NCBI RefSeq assembly: GCF_003347605.1
Contig: NZ_QDFZ01000023.1
Location: forward strand, 1 to 64,000
Direction: 5' to 3'
Source: Chryseobacterium sp. KLBC 52
GTDB lineage: Bacteria > Bacteroidota > Bacteroidia > Flavobacteriales > Weeksellaceae
DNA: 64,000 nt
The notes below the pieces were generated by a model. The model was not told the DNA's origin, did no database searches, and saw only the letters and a program-made list of their open reading frames with translations. A program made the position numbers and the translations under genes. Shown in pieces: positions 55,276 to 63,725 of this stretch (positions are counted from its first letter, which is position 1; each line of letters opens with the position of its first letter).

Positions 55276-55327
55276 ATAGGCCTATTTAGCAAAAATTAAA
55301 AGTACATTTGTTGTAAGGATTGATAAA

Positions 55328-56503
55328 ATGAATTTAGAGGTTATAAGACAGGAAACTCCGGGATGTTCGGATAAGATATTTTTAAACAGTGCAGGGGCTT
55401 CATTAATGCCTAAATCGGTTGTGGAGACTACCATTAAGTTTTTATATGAAGAACAGGAATTGGGAGGATATGCAGCGGCGGTGCAAAACCCTGATATCAT
55501 CAATCAGTTTTATGAAGAGACTGCAAAATTGATTAATACAAAACCTTCCCATATTGCATTTGTAAGCAGTTCTACAGATGGATATGCAAAAGCTTTATCC
55601 AGTATTGATTTTAAAGAAGGAGATTGTATCATCACCACCAATGATGATTATATCTCTAATCAGATTGCGTTTATTTCGTTGCAGAAAAGATATCGTATTG
55701 AAATCATCAGAGTGGCCAATCTTCCTGACCATGAATTGGATCTTGAAGATTTTGAAAATCTGATCAAAAAACATAACCCTAAATTAATTGCTGTTACTCA
55801 CATTCCTACCAATTCCGGTTTAATTCAGAATGTAGAAGGAGTGGGGAAGTTATGTAAACAGTATGATGTTCTGTATCTTGTGGATGCCTGTCAGTCAGTA
55901 GGACAGATTGTGGTGGATGTAGAAAAAATCCATTGTGATTTTCTGACGGCAACCGGAAGGAAATTTATGCGAGGGCCCAGAGGAACTGGATTTTTATACG
56001 TTTCAGATAAAATATTAAACCAGAAAATGTATCCTCTGTTTTTAGATAGTTTTGGTGCTCAATGGACATTATTTGATGATTTTCAGCTCCATGATACTGC
56101 TAAAAGATTTGAGCTTTTTGAAAGACCTTATGTTGCTTTAGCTGGATTCGCAGAGGCTTTACGCTATGCCAATGCGATTGGAATGGATCAAATTGAGAAT
56201 TACAACCGGAAATTGACCGATACTTTAAGAATTAATCTGCAGAATAATGGTTTCAAAGTACTTGATAAAGGAAACAGGCTAAGCAGTATTGTGACTTTTT
56301 GCCAGACAGATGGAAAGGTTGAAAAGATTCATAAAGCTTTGAGTGATCATAACGTGTTTTTTAAGGAAAACCGCAGACAGGATGCATTAATTGATTTTAC
56401 CTCTAGAAATGTAGATCATGCAATCCGTTTATCCCCTCATTACTTCAATACAATGGAAGAAATTGAAAAAATATCACAACTTTTAGAAAATATACAACAT
56501 TAA
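55328..56503 (+). CDS. Class V aminotransferase (cysteine-desulfurase-like)
   Basis: A 391-residue fold-type I PLP enzyme of the class V group. It opens FLNSAGASLMPKSVVE; the PLP phosphate site is FVSSSTDGYAKALSS near 78, the Asp-Gln pair is VDACQSVGQ near 186, and the Schiff-base Lys is in LTATGRKFMRGPRGTGF near residue 214. The Cys loop of true cysteine desulfurases is not evident. Substrate unknown. Monocistronic; it converges on the beta-lactamase gene. Confidence 0.88.
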   Translation: MNLEVIRQETPGCSDKIFLNSAGASLMPKSVVETTIKFLYEEQELGGYAAAVQNPDIINQFYEETAKLINTKPSHIAFVSSSTDGYAKALSSIDFKEGDCIITTNDDYISNQIAFISLQKRYRIEIIRVANLPDHELDLEDFENLIKKHNPKLIAVTHIPTNSGLIQNVEGVGKLCKQYDVLYLVDACQSVGQIVVDVEKIHCDFLTATGRKFMRGPRGTGFLYVSDKILNQKMYPLFLDSFGAQWTLFDDFQLHDTAKRFELFERPYVALAGFAEALRYANAIGMDQIENYNRKLTDTLRINLQNNGFKVLDKGNRLSSIVTFCQTDGKVEKIHKALSDHNVFFKENRRQDALIDFTSRNVDHAIRLSPHYFNTMEEIEKISQLLENIQH

Positions 56504-56515
56504 AATGATGGTTTT

Positions 56516-56557
56516 AAATTTAAAGAGCCCTGGCATTCGCCAGGGCTCTTTAAATTT
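56516..56557. terminator. Bidirectional terminator, 19-bp perfect stem
   Basis: AAATTTAAAGAGCCCTGGC (56516-56534) and its perfect complement at 56539-56557 flank an ATTC loop. A T-rich run follows on both strands. It serves both convergent genes and its right arm overlaps the beta-lactamase stop codon. Confidence 0.9.
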
Positions 56558-57284
56558 ATTTTTTATTCAGAAGATCAAGGGTGTGTTCTACGTGTCCGCC
56601 TCCTTTCCATTCATCGTGTCCAGGGATGATCAAGGTCGCTTGTGAATATTTGTTTTTAAGTTTTGTCATGGTTTGTGGCCATTGGGCAACGTTGGCTTCT
56701 CCCGTGTAGCCAAGATCAACGGCTGCTTTGCTCTTGACAAGACATCCTCCGTCCAGTATTTTATATTTCGGAAACCAAACCACTACATTATCAGCAGTAT
56801 GTCCTTCCCCAAGAAAGTCAACTATAAATTCCTCTCCACCAATGCGATATGGCTTTCCTGTTTTAATAAGCTCAGTAGAAGTTGCTTTTCCATCTTTCTT
56901 CAAAAGCTCGTTGGTTTTCGCTGTAGCGTAGGTTTTGATGCCTTTCTTATTATAAAAGCTTAAATCTCCGGCTCTGTCTTCATGCGAATGAGTGGCAAAT
57001 ACCGCAATAACTGGAAGGTTATGTCTTTTCTGAATAGTATCTAAAAGACTTTGATACTGTGTTTTCTGCCAGGGAACATCAAACAAAACAACTCCTTTTT
57101 TTGTCACCAGATAAACCGCATTGGTAGAATATTCTTTCCCTCCGAATACTCCGAAAGTTTTATAAATATAAAAATTGGGTTGAATCTGTGGTTCAATAAC
57201 AAAATCTCTTACCTGAGTGGTTTGAGCCGTTGCCAATGGACTTAGCAACATCGAAATAATAAAAAACGGAATGCTTTTTTTCAT
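56556..57284 (-). CDS. bla: Subclass B1 metallo-beta-lactamase, IND-like
   Basis: A 242-residue exported zinc beta-lactamase expected to hydrolyse penicillins, cephalosporins and carbapenems in the periplasm. The signal peptide ends ATAQ (residue 21). Zinc site 1: His99, His101 (THSHEDRAGD) and His162 (GEGHTADN). Zinc site 2: Asp103, Cys181 (DGGCLVKS) and His223 (PGHDEWKGGG). The whole protein, including KTFGVFGGKEYS, DGKATSTELIKTGKPYRIGG and the VEHTLDLLNKK end, closely resembles the IND enzymes of Chryseobacterium. It is a chromosomal gene without mobile-element neighbours, so likely intrinsic. Activity is not shown by sequence alone. Confidence 0.94.
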   Translation of the reverse strand: MKKSIPFFIISMLLSPLATAQTTQVRDFVIEPQIQPNFYIYKTFGVFGGKEYSTNAVYLVTKKGVVLFDVPWQKTQYQSLLDTIQKRHNLPVIAVFATHSHEDRAGDLSFYNKKGIKTYATAKTNELLKKDGKATSTELIKTGKPYRIGGEEFIVDFLGEGHTADNVVVWFPKYKILDGGCLVKSKAAVDLGYTGEANVAQWPQTMTKLKNKYSQATLIIPGHDEWKGGGHVEHTLDLLNKK

Positions 57285-57451
57285 AATTTTTTTAAGTAAT
57301 AATTAAAGATTGGGTATTTGTCGGAAAGACAAAGCCTGTAGAAAGTTTTGCAAACCTAGGTAAAAATAAATTTTCGGCTATTTAGAGAAGGAGAGTTTAA
57401 CCGTTTTTTAACAGTTTGAGGAAGATAATAAATGCAGATTTGTATGAGTAT

Positions 57452-57858
57452 CAAACCTAAAAGGTTTCAAAAACCTGTTAGGTTTATTTGGGATAGGGCA
57501 GTAAGTAACTTTTCGCTGTAAGCTTAAAATCAGAATGATTTATCTTAACGGTACTTTATTTCTTAAATCTTCCTTAATGGTTTAAATTTTTTGATGAATT
57601 AAAGCAAACCTAACAGGTTTCAAAAACCTGTTAGGTTTATTTGGGATAGAGCAGTAAGTAACGTTTCGCTGTAAGCTTAAAATCAGAATGATTTATCTTA
57701 ACGGTACTTTTTTTCTTAAATCTTCCTTAATAGTTTAAATTTTTTGATGAATTAAAGCAAACCTAACAGGTTTCAAAAACCTTTGAGGTTTATTTGGGAT
57801 CGAGCAGTAAGTAACATTTCGCTGTAAGCTTAAAATCAGAATGATTTATCTTAATTAT
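57452..57858. repeat. 153-bp tandem repeat, about 2.7 copies
   Basis: Three copies begin at 57452, 57605 and 57758 (constant 153-bp step). Each starts with the AAACCTAACAGGTTT / AAACCTGTTAGGTTT palindrome (changed to CTTTGAGG in copy 3, CTAAAAGG in copy 1), continues with GGGATAGAGCAGTAAGTAAC, TTCGCTGTAAGCTTAAAATC and ends with TTATCTTAACGGTAC. The third copy runs into the last codons of the downstream DtxR gene. The region 57285-57451 before it is AT-rich and featureless. No CRISPR-like spacing. Confidence 0.92.
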
Positions 57859-57861
57859 GCT

Positions 57862-58515
57862 TTATTTCTTAACCAGTATTTTCTCAGTCGCTTTTTTGCT
57901 TAAAATTTCTGTTTTTCCCTCAATCTCTATCGTCATGGATTTATCAAAACTTTCTATTTTTACAATTTTTACCTTGGTGTTGAGCAGCAATTTCCTGTCA
58001 TTCAGATAGGTAAGGAAAGCATCGTCGGAAAGGGTAACAGAGGCAAAGGTGACAGTCTCTCCCGGTTCACAACTGCTTAATTTTTGCAGATCCTGAGCAA
58101 TGATATTACCATCTTTATCAGGGATAGGTTCTCCATGAGGATCGAATTTAGGATGATCCAGAATTTCGTCCATTTTATCAAAGAAGATTTGAGAATGCAC
58201 ATGCTCAAGCTGTTCTGCAATCTCATGAACGTTTTCCCAGCCGAAATTCATTTTCTTAACCAGGAACATCTCGGTAAGCCGGTGTTTACGAACGACCAGG
58301 GCAGCTTCACGTCTTCCGCTTTCTGTAACGATTAAGGGTTTGTAGGTTTCATAAATGACCCACTTTTTTTCCGCAAATTTCTTCATCATGTTATTGACAC
58401 TCGGCATTTTTACATTTAAAAATTTGCTGAGCTCATTAATCGTAACCTTTCCTTCATTGTCAACTAAATGAAACAAAGCTTTCAGGTAATTCTCTTCTGT
58501 TAGGGTTGTTTTCAA
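57862..58515 (-). CDS. DtxR/MntR-family metal-dependent repressor
   Basis: A 217-residue metalloregulator. The N-terminal winged helix-turn-helix (about 1-65, EENYLKALFHLVDNEGKVTINELSKFL) is followed by the dimerisation and metal-binding helices, including HRLTEMFLVKKM and HEIAEQLEHVHSQIFFDKMDEIL with the H/E ligands, and DPHGEPIP. A C-terminal SH3/FeoA-like domain (about 145-217) is present. It would repress Mn or Fe uptake genes when metal is plentiful. No target gene is adjacent. It is transcribed away from the aldolase gene, with 85 bp between the starts. Confidence 0.92.
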   Translation of the reverse strand: MKTTLTEENYLKALFHLVDNEGKVTINELSKFLNVKMPSVNNMMKKFAEKKWVIYETYKPLIVTESGRREAALVVRKHRLTEMFLVKKMNFGWENVHEIAEQLEHVHSQIFFDKMDEILDHPKFDPHGEPIPDKDGNIIAQDLQKLSSCEPGETVTFASVTLSDDAFLTYLNDRKLLLNTKVKIVKIESFDKSMTIEIEGKTEILSKKATEKILVKK

Positions 58516-58600
58516 AATGTTAGATGATTTTCAGTACAAATCTAACAAAATAAAATGAAAAGTTGACTCTTGGTATTTTAACTTTTTTTACTTTTACTCT

Positions 58601-59629
58601 ATGAAATTTTCATTCAAAAACGATTATTCTGAAGGCTGTCATCCTAATATTTTACAGGCACTTTCACAGCATAATCTTGTACAGCAGGCTGGCTATGGAG
58701 AAGATGAGTATTCATTAAAAGCGAAAGCATTAATTAAAGAAAAAATCAATAACCCGGATTCGGAAGTCTTTTTGGTTTCAGGTGGAACCCAGGCTAACTT
58801 AATTGTTATTTCTGCCATTCTAAAACCTTATCAGTGTGTTATTTCTGCTGCTCCCGGGCATATCCTGAATAATGAAACGGGAGCTATTGAAGCTACAGGC
58901 CATAAAATATTGAGCATTGAAACGGCAGATGGAAAAATAAAGCCTTCGGATATTGTTCCAATTTTAGAGGGACACAGTAATGTGCCACATCAGGTAATGC
59001 CCAAATTGGTTTATATTTCCAATTCTACAGAGCTGGGAACAATCTACCAGGCAAAAGAACTGGAAGAACTCTCCGTATTTTGTAAGGAAAATAAATTATA
59101 TCTCTTTATGGATGGGGCAAGACTTGGGCATGGGCTGACAGCGGAGATCAGTGATCTGACCCTGGAAAAAGTAGCTGCTCTGACTGATATTTTCTATCTT
59201 GGAGGAACTAAAAACGGAGCTTTGATAGGAGAAGCAATCGTAATAAATAATCCTGTGCTACAGGAAGATTTTGCTTTTAATATCAAACAAAAAGGAGCGT
59301 TACTGGCAAAAGGAAGACTGTTGGGAATTCAGTTTATGGAACTCATGAAAGACAATCTGTATTTCGATCTGGCACAACATGCCAATCAGCAGGCGATGAA
59401 AATTAAAAAGGCTTTGCAGGAAAAAGGAACTGCTTTTCTTTCCGATACCTATACCAACCAGATTTTTCCTATTCTAAGTAATGATCTTATTGAGGTATTG
59501 TCTGAAAATTTTGAATTCTATGTCTGGAAAAAAGTAGATGAAAATTTTTCAGCCATTCGTCTTATTACTTCGTGGAGTACAGGAGATGAAGCTGTGAACC
59601 GTTTTATTGAAATGATTGAACAGAATTAG
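58601..59629 (+). CDS. Threonine-aldolase-like PLP enzyme
   Basis: A 342-residue fold-type I PLP enzyme of the beta-eliminating-lyase / low-specificity L-threonine aldolase family, cleaving threonine to glycine and acetaldehyde. Seen: FLVSGGTQANLIVIS near residue 56, LFMDGARLGHGL near 168 (Asp to the PLP ring), and the Schiff-base Lys in FYLGGTKNGALIGE near 206. The N-terminus FKNDYSEGCHPNIL is typical. It is divergent from the DtxR/MntR gene, sharing an 85-bp region. Confidence 0.9.
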   Translation: MKFSFKNDYSEGCHPNILQALSQHNLVQQAGYGEDEYSLKAKALIKEKINNPDSEVFLVSGGTQANLIVISAILKPYQCVISAAPGHILNNETGAIEATGHKILSIETADGKIKPSDIVPILEGHSNVPHQVMPKLVYISNSTELGTIYQAKELEELSVFCKENKLYLFMDGARLGHGLTAEISDLTLEKVAALTDIFYLGGTKNGALIGEAIVINNPVLQEDFAFNIKQKGALLAKGRLLGIQFMELMKDNLYFDLAQHANQQAMKIKKALQEKGTAFLSDTYTNQIFPILSNDLIEVLSENFEFYVWKKVDENFSAIRLITSWSTGDEAVNRFIEMIEQN

Positions 59630-59638
59630 CATAAAATG

Positions 59639-59768
59639 AAAGCTGTCTCAAAAGTGTCATTCTGAACGAAATAAAATGTAGTGAAGAATCTCATGTAGTT
59701 GTTTGTCATAGAGATTCTTCCTTCGTCAGAATGACAAAAATCCACTAGTGGACTTTTGAGACAGCTTT
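59639..59768. repeat. Triple-nested inverted repeat element (possible MITE-like terminator)
   Basis: Three nested perfect arms: AAAGCTGTCTCAAAAGT (59639-59655) with 59752-59768; GTCATTCTGA (59656-59665) with 59726-59735; GAAGAATCTC (59683-59692) with 59711-59720. The outer arms end in T-rich tails. The element fills the gap between the convergent aldolase and lipoprotein genes and can serve as a two-way terminator. Confidence 0.85.
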
Positions 59769-59784
59769 TTTGTTTTATAACAAA

Positions 59785-60288
59785 TTATTTTTTCAAAGCT
59801 TCACTTACGACCTTACAATCTGCAGGAGTTAGCTTCTGTCCGTCTTTATAGCTGATTTTTTTCTCGTCGGCATATTTGGTTTGTCCGTCTTCTTCCTTAT
59901 GATCACCAATACCTTCCGTTAAAACATTATCCTTTTGAAGGAAGTAGATGTCTCTTTTGCTCTTTTTACCTTCAGAGCTGAATTCATAAGTTAGTTTCAG
60001 GGTATCTCCGGATTTGAAACCCGTTACATCTCCTTTTGAACTGTCTTTTTCGCTGTTTTTATAAGAGAATTTTCCGGTGATTGTTCCTAAATTGTCATCA
60101 ATAGAAGCAAAAACACTGTCTTTTCCTGTAGCCCCGATATAACAGAACGATTTTGGTCCAAGAGTATCTATTACAGGTTCTTCCACAGCAATGGTATCTG
60201 CTTCCACTTTGGGAGCCGGTGCTTCAGTTTTCTTATTACAATTGATTAAAAAAGCTGATACAGCGCCCAATAAGATTAATTTTTTCAT
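59785..60288 (-). CDS. Uncharacterised lipoprotein
   Basis: A 167-residue lipoprotein with lipobox FLINC near residue 17. A Pro/Ala/Glu-rich linker follows (20-45), then a compact domain beginning PKSFCYIGATGKDSVFASIDDN and including the repeated theme of short strands up to LTEGIGDHKEEDG. Two further Cys (about 49 and 159) may pair. No known family. It is monocistronic. Confidence 0.75.
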   Translation of the reverse strand: MKKLILLGAVSAFLINCNKKTEAPAPKVEADTIAVEEPVIDTLGPKSFCYIGATGKDSVFASIDDNLGTITGKFSYKNSEKDSSKGDVTGFKSGDTLKLTYEFSSEGKKSKRDIYFLQKDNVLTEGIGDHKEEDGQTKYADEKKISYKDGQKLTPADCKVVSEALKK

Positions 60289-60466
60289 ATCCTTAATTGT
60301 TAAAAATCAAATTTCTATTCTGCTAAAATAATAATAGTATTTGTATATTAAAAATAGGATATGAAGAGATAATGATTTTTTGGTGAAAATTAATATTTCA
60401 TAAAATGGATTTAAGGAAAAATATCAATTAAAGAAATACATTGAAATTACCAATACTTACGGTACG

Positions 60467-60626
60467 AATTAACAGGTCGCTCCTCCGGAGCTATAATTTT
60501 AAAACCAATACGTTCTATTAACAGTTAGCTCCTATTGGAGTTGAATTGTTCCCATTGGGATATACTATTAATAGAAAAAATGAAGTTTCCGTAATAATAA
60601 AGCTCCAGAGGAGCGATCTGTTAATT
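60467..60626. repeat. 160-bp inverted repeat element
   Basis: Arms of 26 bp (60467-60492 and 60601-60626) match 24 of 26 as reverse complements (AATTAACAGGTCGCTCCTCC against AATTAACAGATCGCTCCTCT). Inside are two smaller hairpins, AGCTCCTATTGGAGTT and TTCCCATTGGGATA. No ORF. The gap 60289-60753 has no gene otherwise. Confidence 0.82.
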
Positions 60627-60753
60627 ATACTTTAATCTAATTGGAGAACAATGTTTAAAATATTGCTCATAATGAAATACTATTTTAATGCTATTAAAAA
60701 TATCTAAAGTTTTTAGGCACGGAAAATGATTTACTTTTTAAAATTGATTGTTA

Positions 60754-61716
60754 ATGAAAAAGATTGCTCAGGTGCTGAGTTTAGGATTATTTATTTTAGG
60801 TATATATTTTGTGCCGGGACAGGCTCCTCAGAATTATATTTATACTTCCTCAGGAGATCTGCATAGAATTGAAAAGATGATAACCCGCAAAGATATTGGC
60901 GGAGTACAGATTGTTTATAACTGGAAGGCTTTGGAAATATCAAAAGATGTATATGATTTTTCTGTTATTGAGAAAGATCTGAGTTACCTGACGAGCCTCA
61001 ACAAAAAACTATTTATCCAGCTTCAGGACAGGTTTTTTGAGCCACAGGCAAAATATATTCCTGAGTATGTGTTGAAAGATAAAGAATATACAGGAGGATT
61101 GGTTCCTCAGTATGATAATCCGGGCGAAAATAAACCTGTTGGAAATGGTTGGGCTACCCAGCAATGGAATCCGGCGGTCCGAATGAGATTTCAGAAACTG
61201 ATAGGAGAGCTGGCAAAGCAATTTGATGGAAAAATCCAGGGGATTAATCTTCCGGAAACAGCGATAGATATTGATATGAAAAAAGACACAACAGGCTTTA
61301 GCTGCGACCGTTATTTTCAGGCTGAATTGGAAAATTTACAATTTGCAAGATCTGCTTTCCACCAGTCTTACGTATTGCAATATGTCAATTTCTTTCCGTG
61401 TGAATGGGAAAATGATCACCAATATATGTCCAGACTCTTCGATTTTGCTTATAAAAATAAGATCGGATTGGGTGGACCTGATATTGTTCCGGATAAAAAA
61501 GCACAAATGAAAAATTCTTATCCTTTTTTTAATCAGTACAAAGGAAAGCTTTCTCTGGTTGCCATGGCTGTTCAGGAGCCGACGCTGACTTATAAAAACC
61601 CGAAAACGAAGAAACCTTTTACCAAAGAAGAATTTACAGCATATGCTGAAAACTATCTTGGCGTTAATATTATTTTCTGGAGTGTGGAATCTCCCTGGTT
61701 GAGAGATCCCAGCTAA
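60754..61716 (+). CDS. Exported glycoside-hydrolase-like TIM-barrel protein
   Basis: A 320-residue protein with a signal peptide (MKKIAQVLSLGLFILGIYFVPG). The sequence GGVQIVYNWKALEISKDVYDF near residue 48 and the later KLFIQLQDRFF, GINLPETAID (a candidate acid/base Glu near 167), FFPCEWENDHQYMS and a final NIIFWSVESPWLRDP all resemble barrel strands of retaining GH enzymes (GH42/GH5-like). No Pfam-level family is claimed. The ATG at 60754 is used; a TTG two codons earlier is less likely. Substrate unknown. Confidence 0.65.
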   Translation: MKKIAQVLSLGLFILGIYFVPGQAPQNYIYTSSGDLHRIEKMITRKDIGGVQIVYNWKALEISKDVYDFSVIEKDLSYLTSLNKKLFIQLQDRFFEPQAKYIPEYVLKDKEYTGGLVPQYDNPGENKPVGNGWATQQWNPAVRMRFQKLIGELAKQFDGKIQGINLPETAIDIDMKKDTTGFSCDRYFQAELENLQFARSAFHQSYVLQYVNFFPCEWENDHQYMSRLFDFAYKNKIGLGGPDIVPDKKAQMKNSYPFFNQYKGKLSLVAMAVQEPTLTYKNPKTKKPFTKEEFTAYAENYLGVNIIFWSVESPWLRDPS

Positions 61717-61726
61717 TAATTGTCCT

Positions 61727-62281
61727 TTATACTTTTAATAAACCTCTAAAGCCTCTTGCGGCGTAATAAGAATCTGCACCGTTGTGATAAGTAAATACGG
61801 TATTGTATCGTCTGTCACAGAAAATAGCGCCTCCAAGTTCACGGATCTGTGGTGGTGTTTTGATCCAGCTTGAAGTCTTCTGGTCAAATTTTCCCAATTC
61901 CTGAAGTTGGCGGTATTCTTCCTCTGTCAAAAGTTTAATGCCCATTTCAGAAACGGTATCAATGACATTGCTTTCCGGTTTGTTGGCTTTTCTGGCCTCC
62001 CAGGCAGGATAATCATAGCATAAGCTTCGGCGTTTGGGGCTTTCAGGAGAACAGTCAACGAAGGAATATTCGTCTGTTTTTTTATTATAATCTACCACGT
62101 CAGGTTCACCTTCTGTAGTTTCCATTTCGTATAAAGACCGGATCTTTTCGGGATGGGCTTCCAGTTTTTGCTGGATTTTTTCCCATTTCAGATCTTTATG
62201 ACGGTTCATGTTTTTTTCAAAACGGGCTTTTAGTGTTTTCAAAAGCTCGTTGATTTGTTCCTGGGTTAGTTTATTTTTCAT
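61727..62281 (-). CDS. DUF4256 family protein
   Basis: A 184-residue soluble protein of the DUF4256 family. The conserved central block (VDYNKKTDEYSFVDCSPESP, RSLCYDYPAWEARK) and the end FCDRRYNTVFTYHNGADSYY are clear. The C-terminal AARGFRGLLKV is invariant in the family. No function is known. It is convergent with the GH-like gene, 10 bp between stops. Confidence 0.9.
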   Translation of the reverse strand: MKNKLTQEQINELLKTLKARFEKNMNRHKDLKWEKIQQKLEAHPEKIRSLYEMETTEGEPDVVDYNKKTDEYSFVDCSPESPKRRSLCYDYPAWEARKANKPESNVIDTVSEMGIKLLTEEEYRQLQELGKFDQKTSSWIKTPPQIRELGGAIFCDRRYNTVFTYHNGADSYYAARGFRGLLKV

Positions 62282-62486
62282 GTCAAATTTTGTTTTGTTG
62301 TATTGTTGGATATCGCAAAGGCGCAGGTTTTGTTAATAAGGGAGTGTTTAAGACGCAAAGATTTTATCTTCGATAAAATTTTTACTTTTAAGCTTAAAGC
62401 GAAGCTCACCGTAATATTCTTAACAACTTAATACAATCTTAATGTTTCAAAAATAAAGGTTTCAAAGACTTTTAATATTAAAATTA

Positions 62487-62885
62487 TTAATCAGTAATCG
62501 TGATTTTTCTTTCTGCTGGTCTGAAATACCAGGAAATAAGAACCAGTACTAATAATAATAGTGCCGGAAAAGTTCGTCCTGCTGTGTCACCAACGATAAG
62601 ATGGGAAATTACAGCGCCTGACATGACAAAGAAAAAGCCTGCATAAGCCCATTCTTTTAAAAGCAGACCCTTAGGAATTAAGATGGCAATAATGCCCAGA
62701 ATTTTCCAGACTCCGATGATGGTCATCAGATAAGAAGGGTAGCCGAGATTGGTAAAATTGGCCAGTTCATCTTTGTTTTTCATCAGTTGGACAATGGCTG
62801 TTGAAACCATTCCCAAAGCCATCCAAAGGGTGAATAACCAATAGATGATTTTTGTTCTTTTTTGTGATGGTTGTGGTGTGTTCAT
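62487..62885 (-). CDS. DoxX-family membrane protein
   Basis: A 132-residue inner-membrane protein with four helices of the DoxX-like type (about 14-34, 47-70, 72-92 and 100-120). The segment NLGYPSYLMTIIGVWKILGI is typical of the DoxX-like transmembrane family. Role unknown, sometimes tied to redox or thiol stress. It lies 19 bp from the YdeI-like gene on the same strand and is probably cotranscribed with it. Confidence 0.86.
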   Translation of the reverse strand: MNTPQPSQKRTKIIYWLFTLWMALGMVSTAIVQLMKNKDELANFTNLGYPSYLMTIIGVWKILGIIAILIPKGLLLKEWAYAGFFFVMSGAVISHLIVGDTAGRTFPALLLLVLVLISWYFRPAERKITITD

Positions 62886-62904
62886 GATTGTTTTTTTTAT
62901 GTCA

Positions 62905-63483
62905 TTAGTCGTTTAATCCTATTCCTTCCATGATTTGTGGAATGCATTTTTCAATGCGCGCTTCACGGGTTTTGGACTGTTTGGCAGAAGAAAAGTGGAG
63001 TAGATAAGCTCTTTGTCTTCCGGGAGTTAATGCTTTAAAAGCGTCTTGTAATGCAGGATCTTGATTCAGCTTCTCCTGAAACTCTTCAGCCATTTCAAAC
63101 TCCTTTGTTTTCTTCATTTCCACTTTAGCACCCGATTCTTCTATTTCAACAGCTTGAAACATATAAGAACGAAGAACTTCTTCCAGATCATTAATCTGCG
63201 CTACTTCGGTAAAACGAATCTGCCTTGCAGCCTGTACATTTTTAGACTGCTGAATAAGGATATTGTCAGGATCTTTCATCAAAGCTCCTTTAAAGAAGAG
63301 AAGCGCACAATATTCTTTAAAACCATGGATCAGGAAAATATTTTTCCCTTCATAAGTATAACAGGGGCAGCCCCATTTTAAATCTTCTACAAGATCAGTA
63401 CTAAGGGCAATAGCTCTTAACTTTTCAAATTCTTCCTGCCATTGTCCGGCATTTTCGAAGAAAAAATTAACTTTTGGATTCAT
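62905..63483 (-). CDS. YdeI/OmpD-associated family protein (DUF1801 plus OmdA)
   Basis: A 192-residue cytoplasmic protein. The N-terminal DUF1801 part (about 10-115, KLRAIALSTDLVEDLKWGCP, IFLIHGFKEYCALLFFKGAL) is followed by a C-terminal OmdA-like domain (about 130-190) with the signature ALTPGRQRAYLLHFSSAKQSKTREARIEKC. Biochemical role unknown. First gene of a probable operon with DoxX. Confidence 0.9.
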   Translation of the reverse strand: MNPKVNFFFENAGQWQEEFEKLRAIALSTDLVEDLKWGCPCYTYEGKNIFLIHGFKEYCALLFFKGALMKDPDNILIQQSKNVQAARQIRFTEVAQINDLEEVLRSYMFQAVEIEESGAKVEMKKTKEFEMAEEFQEKLNQDPALQDAFKALTPGRQRAYLLHFSSAKQSKTREARIEKCIPQIMEGIGLND

Positions 63484-63510
63484 TGTGTGGTATGTTTGAG
63501 GGTTATTTTA

Positions 63511-63648
63511 GGTCAGAGGGTTTGAGGGTATTAGAGTGGGAGAGTTTCGGGTTTCGGGATGCGAGATTCGGGGTGTTTAGGTTAGAGGGTTTGAGGGTAT
63601 TAGAGTGGGAGAGTTTTGGGTTTCGGGATGCGAGTTATTCAGGGTAGT
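63511..63648. repeat. 69-bp tandem duplication
   Basis: The block AGAGGGTTTGAGGGTATTAG ... GGGTTTCGGGATGCGAG occurs at 63515 and again at 63584 (69-bp step) with few changes. Later, ACCTCGAAACCCGTATCCCGTA (63670-63692) is a reverse-complement echo, so the gap folds on itself. Reverse-complement words also occur at 35833-35868. The stretch 63484-63725 has no gene. Confidence 0.85.
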
Positions 63649-63725
63649 TTATAAACCTCGCACCCCGCACCTCGAAACCCGTATCCCGTATTTTTGATTT
63701 AATATTTCCTATAACCTATTATCTG

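Noticed and set aside
57452-57858. CRISPR-like array
   Set aside because: Units are 153 bp in direct tandem with no unique spacers, and no cas genes are near.
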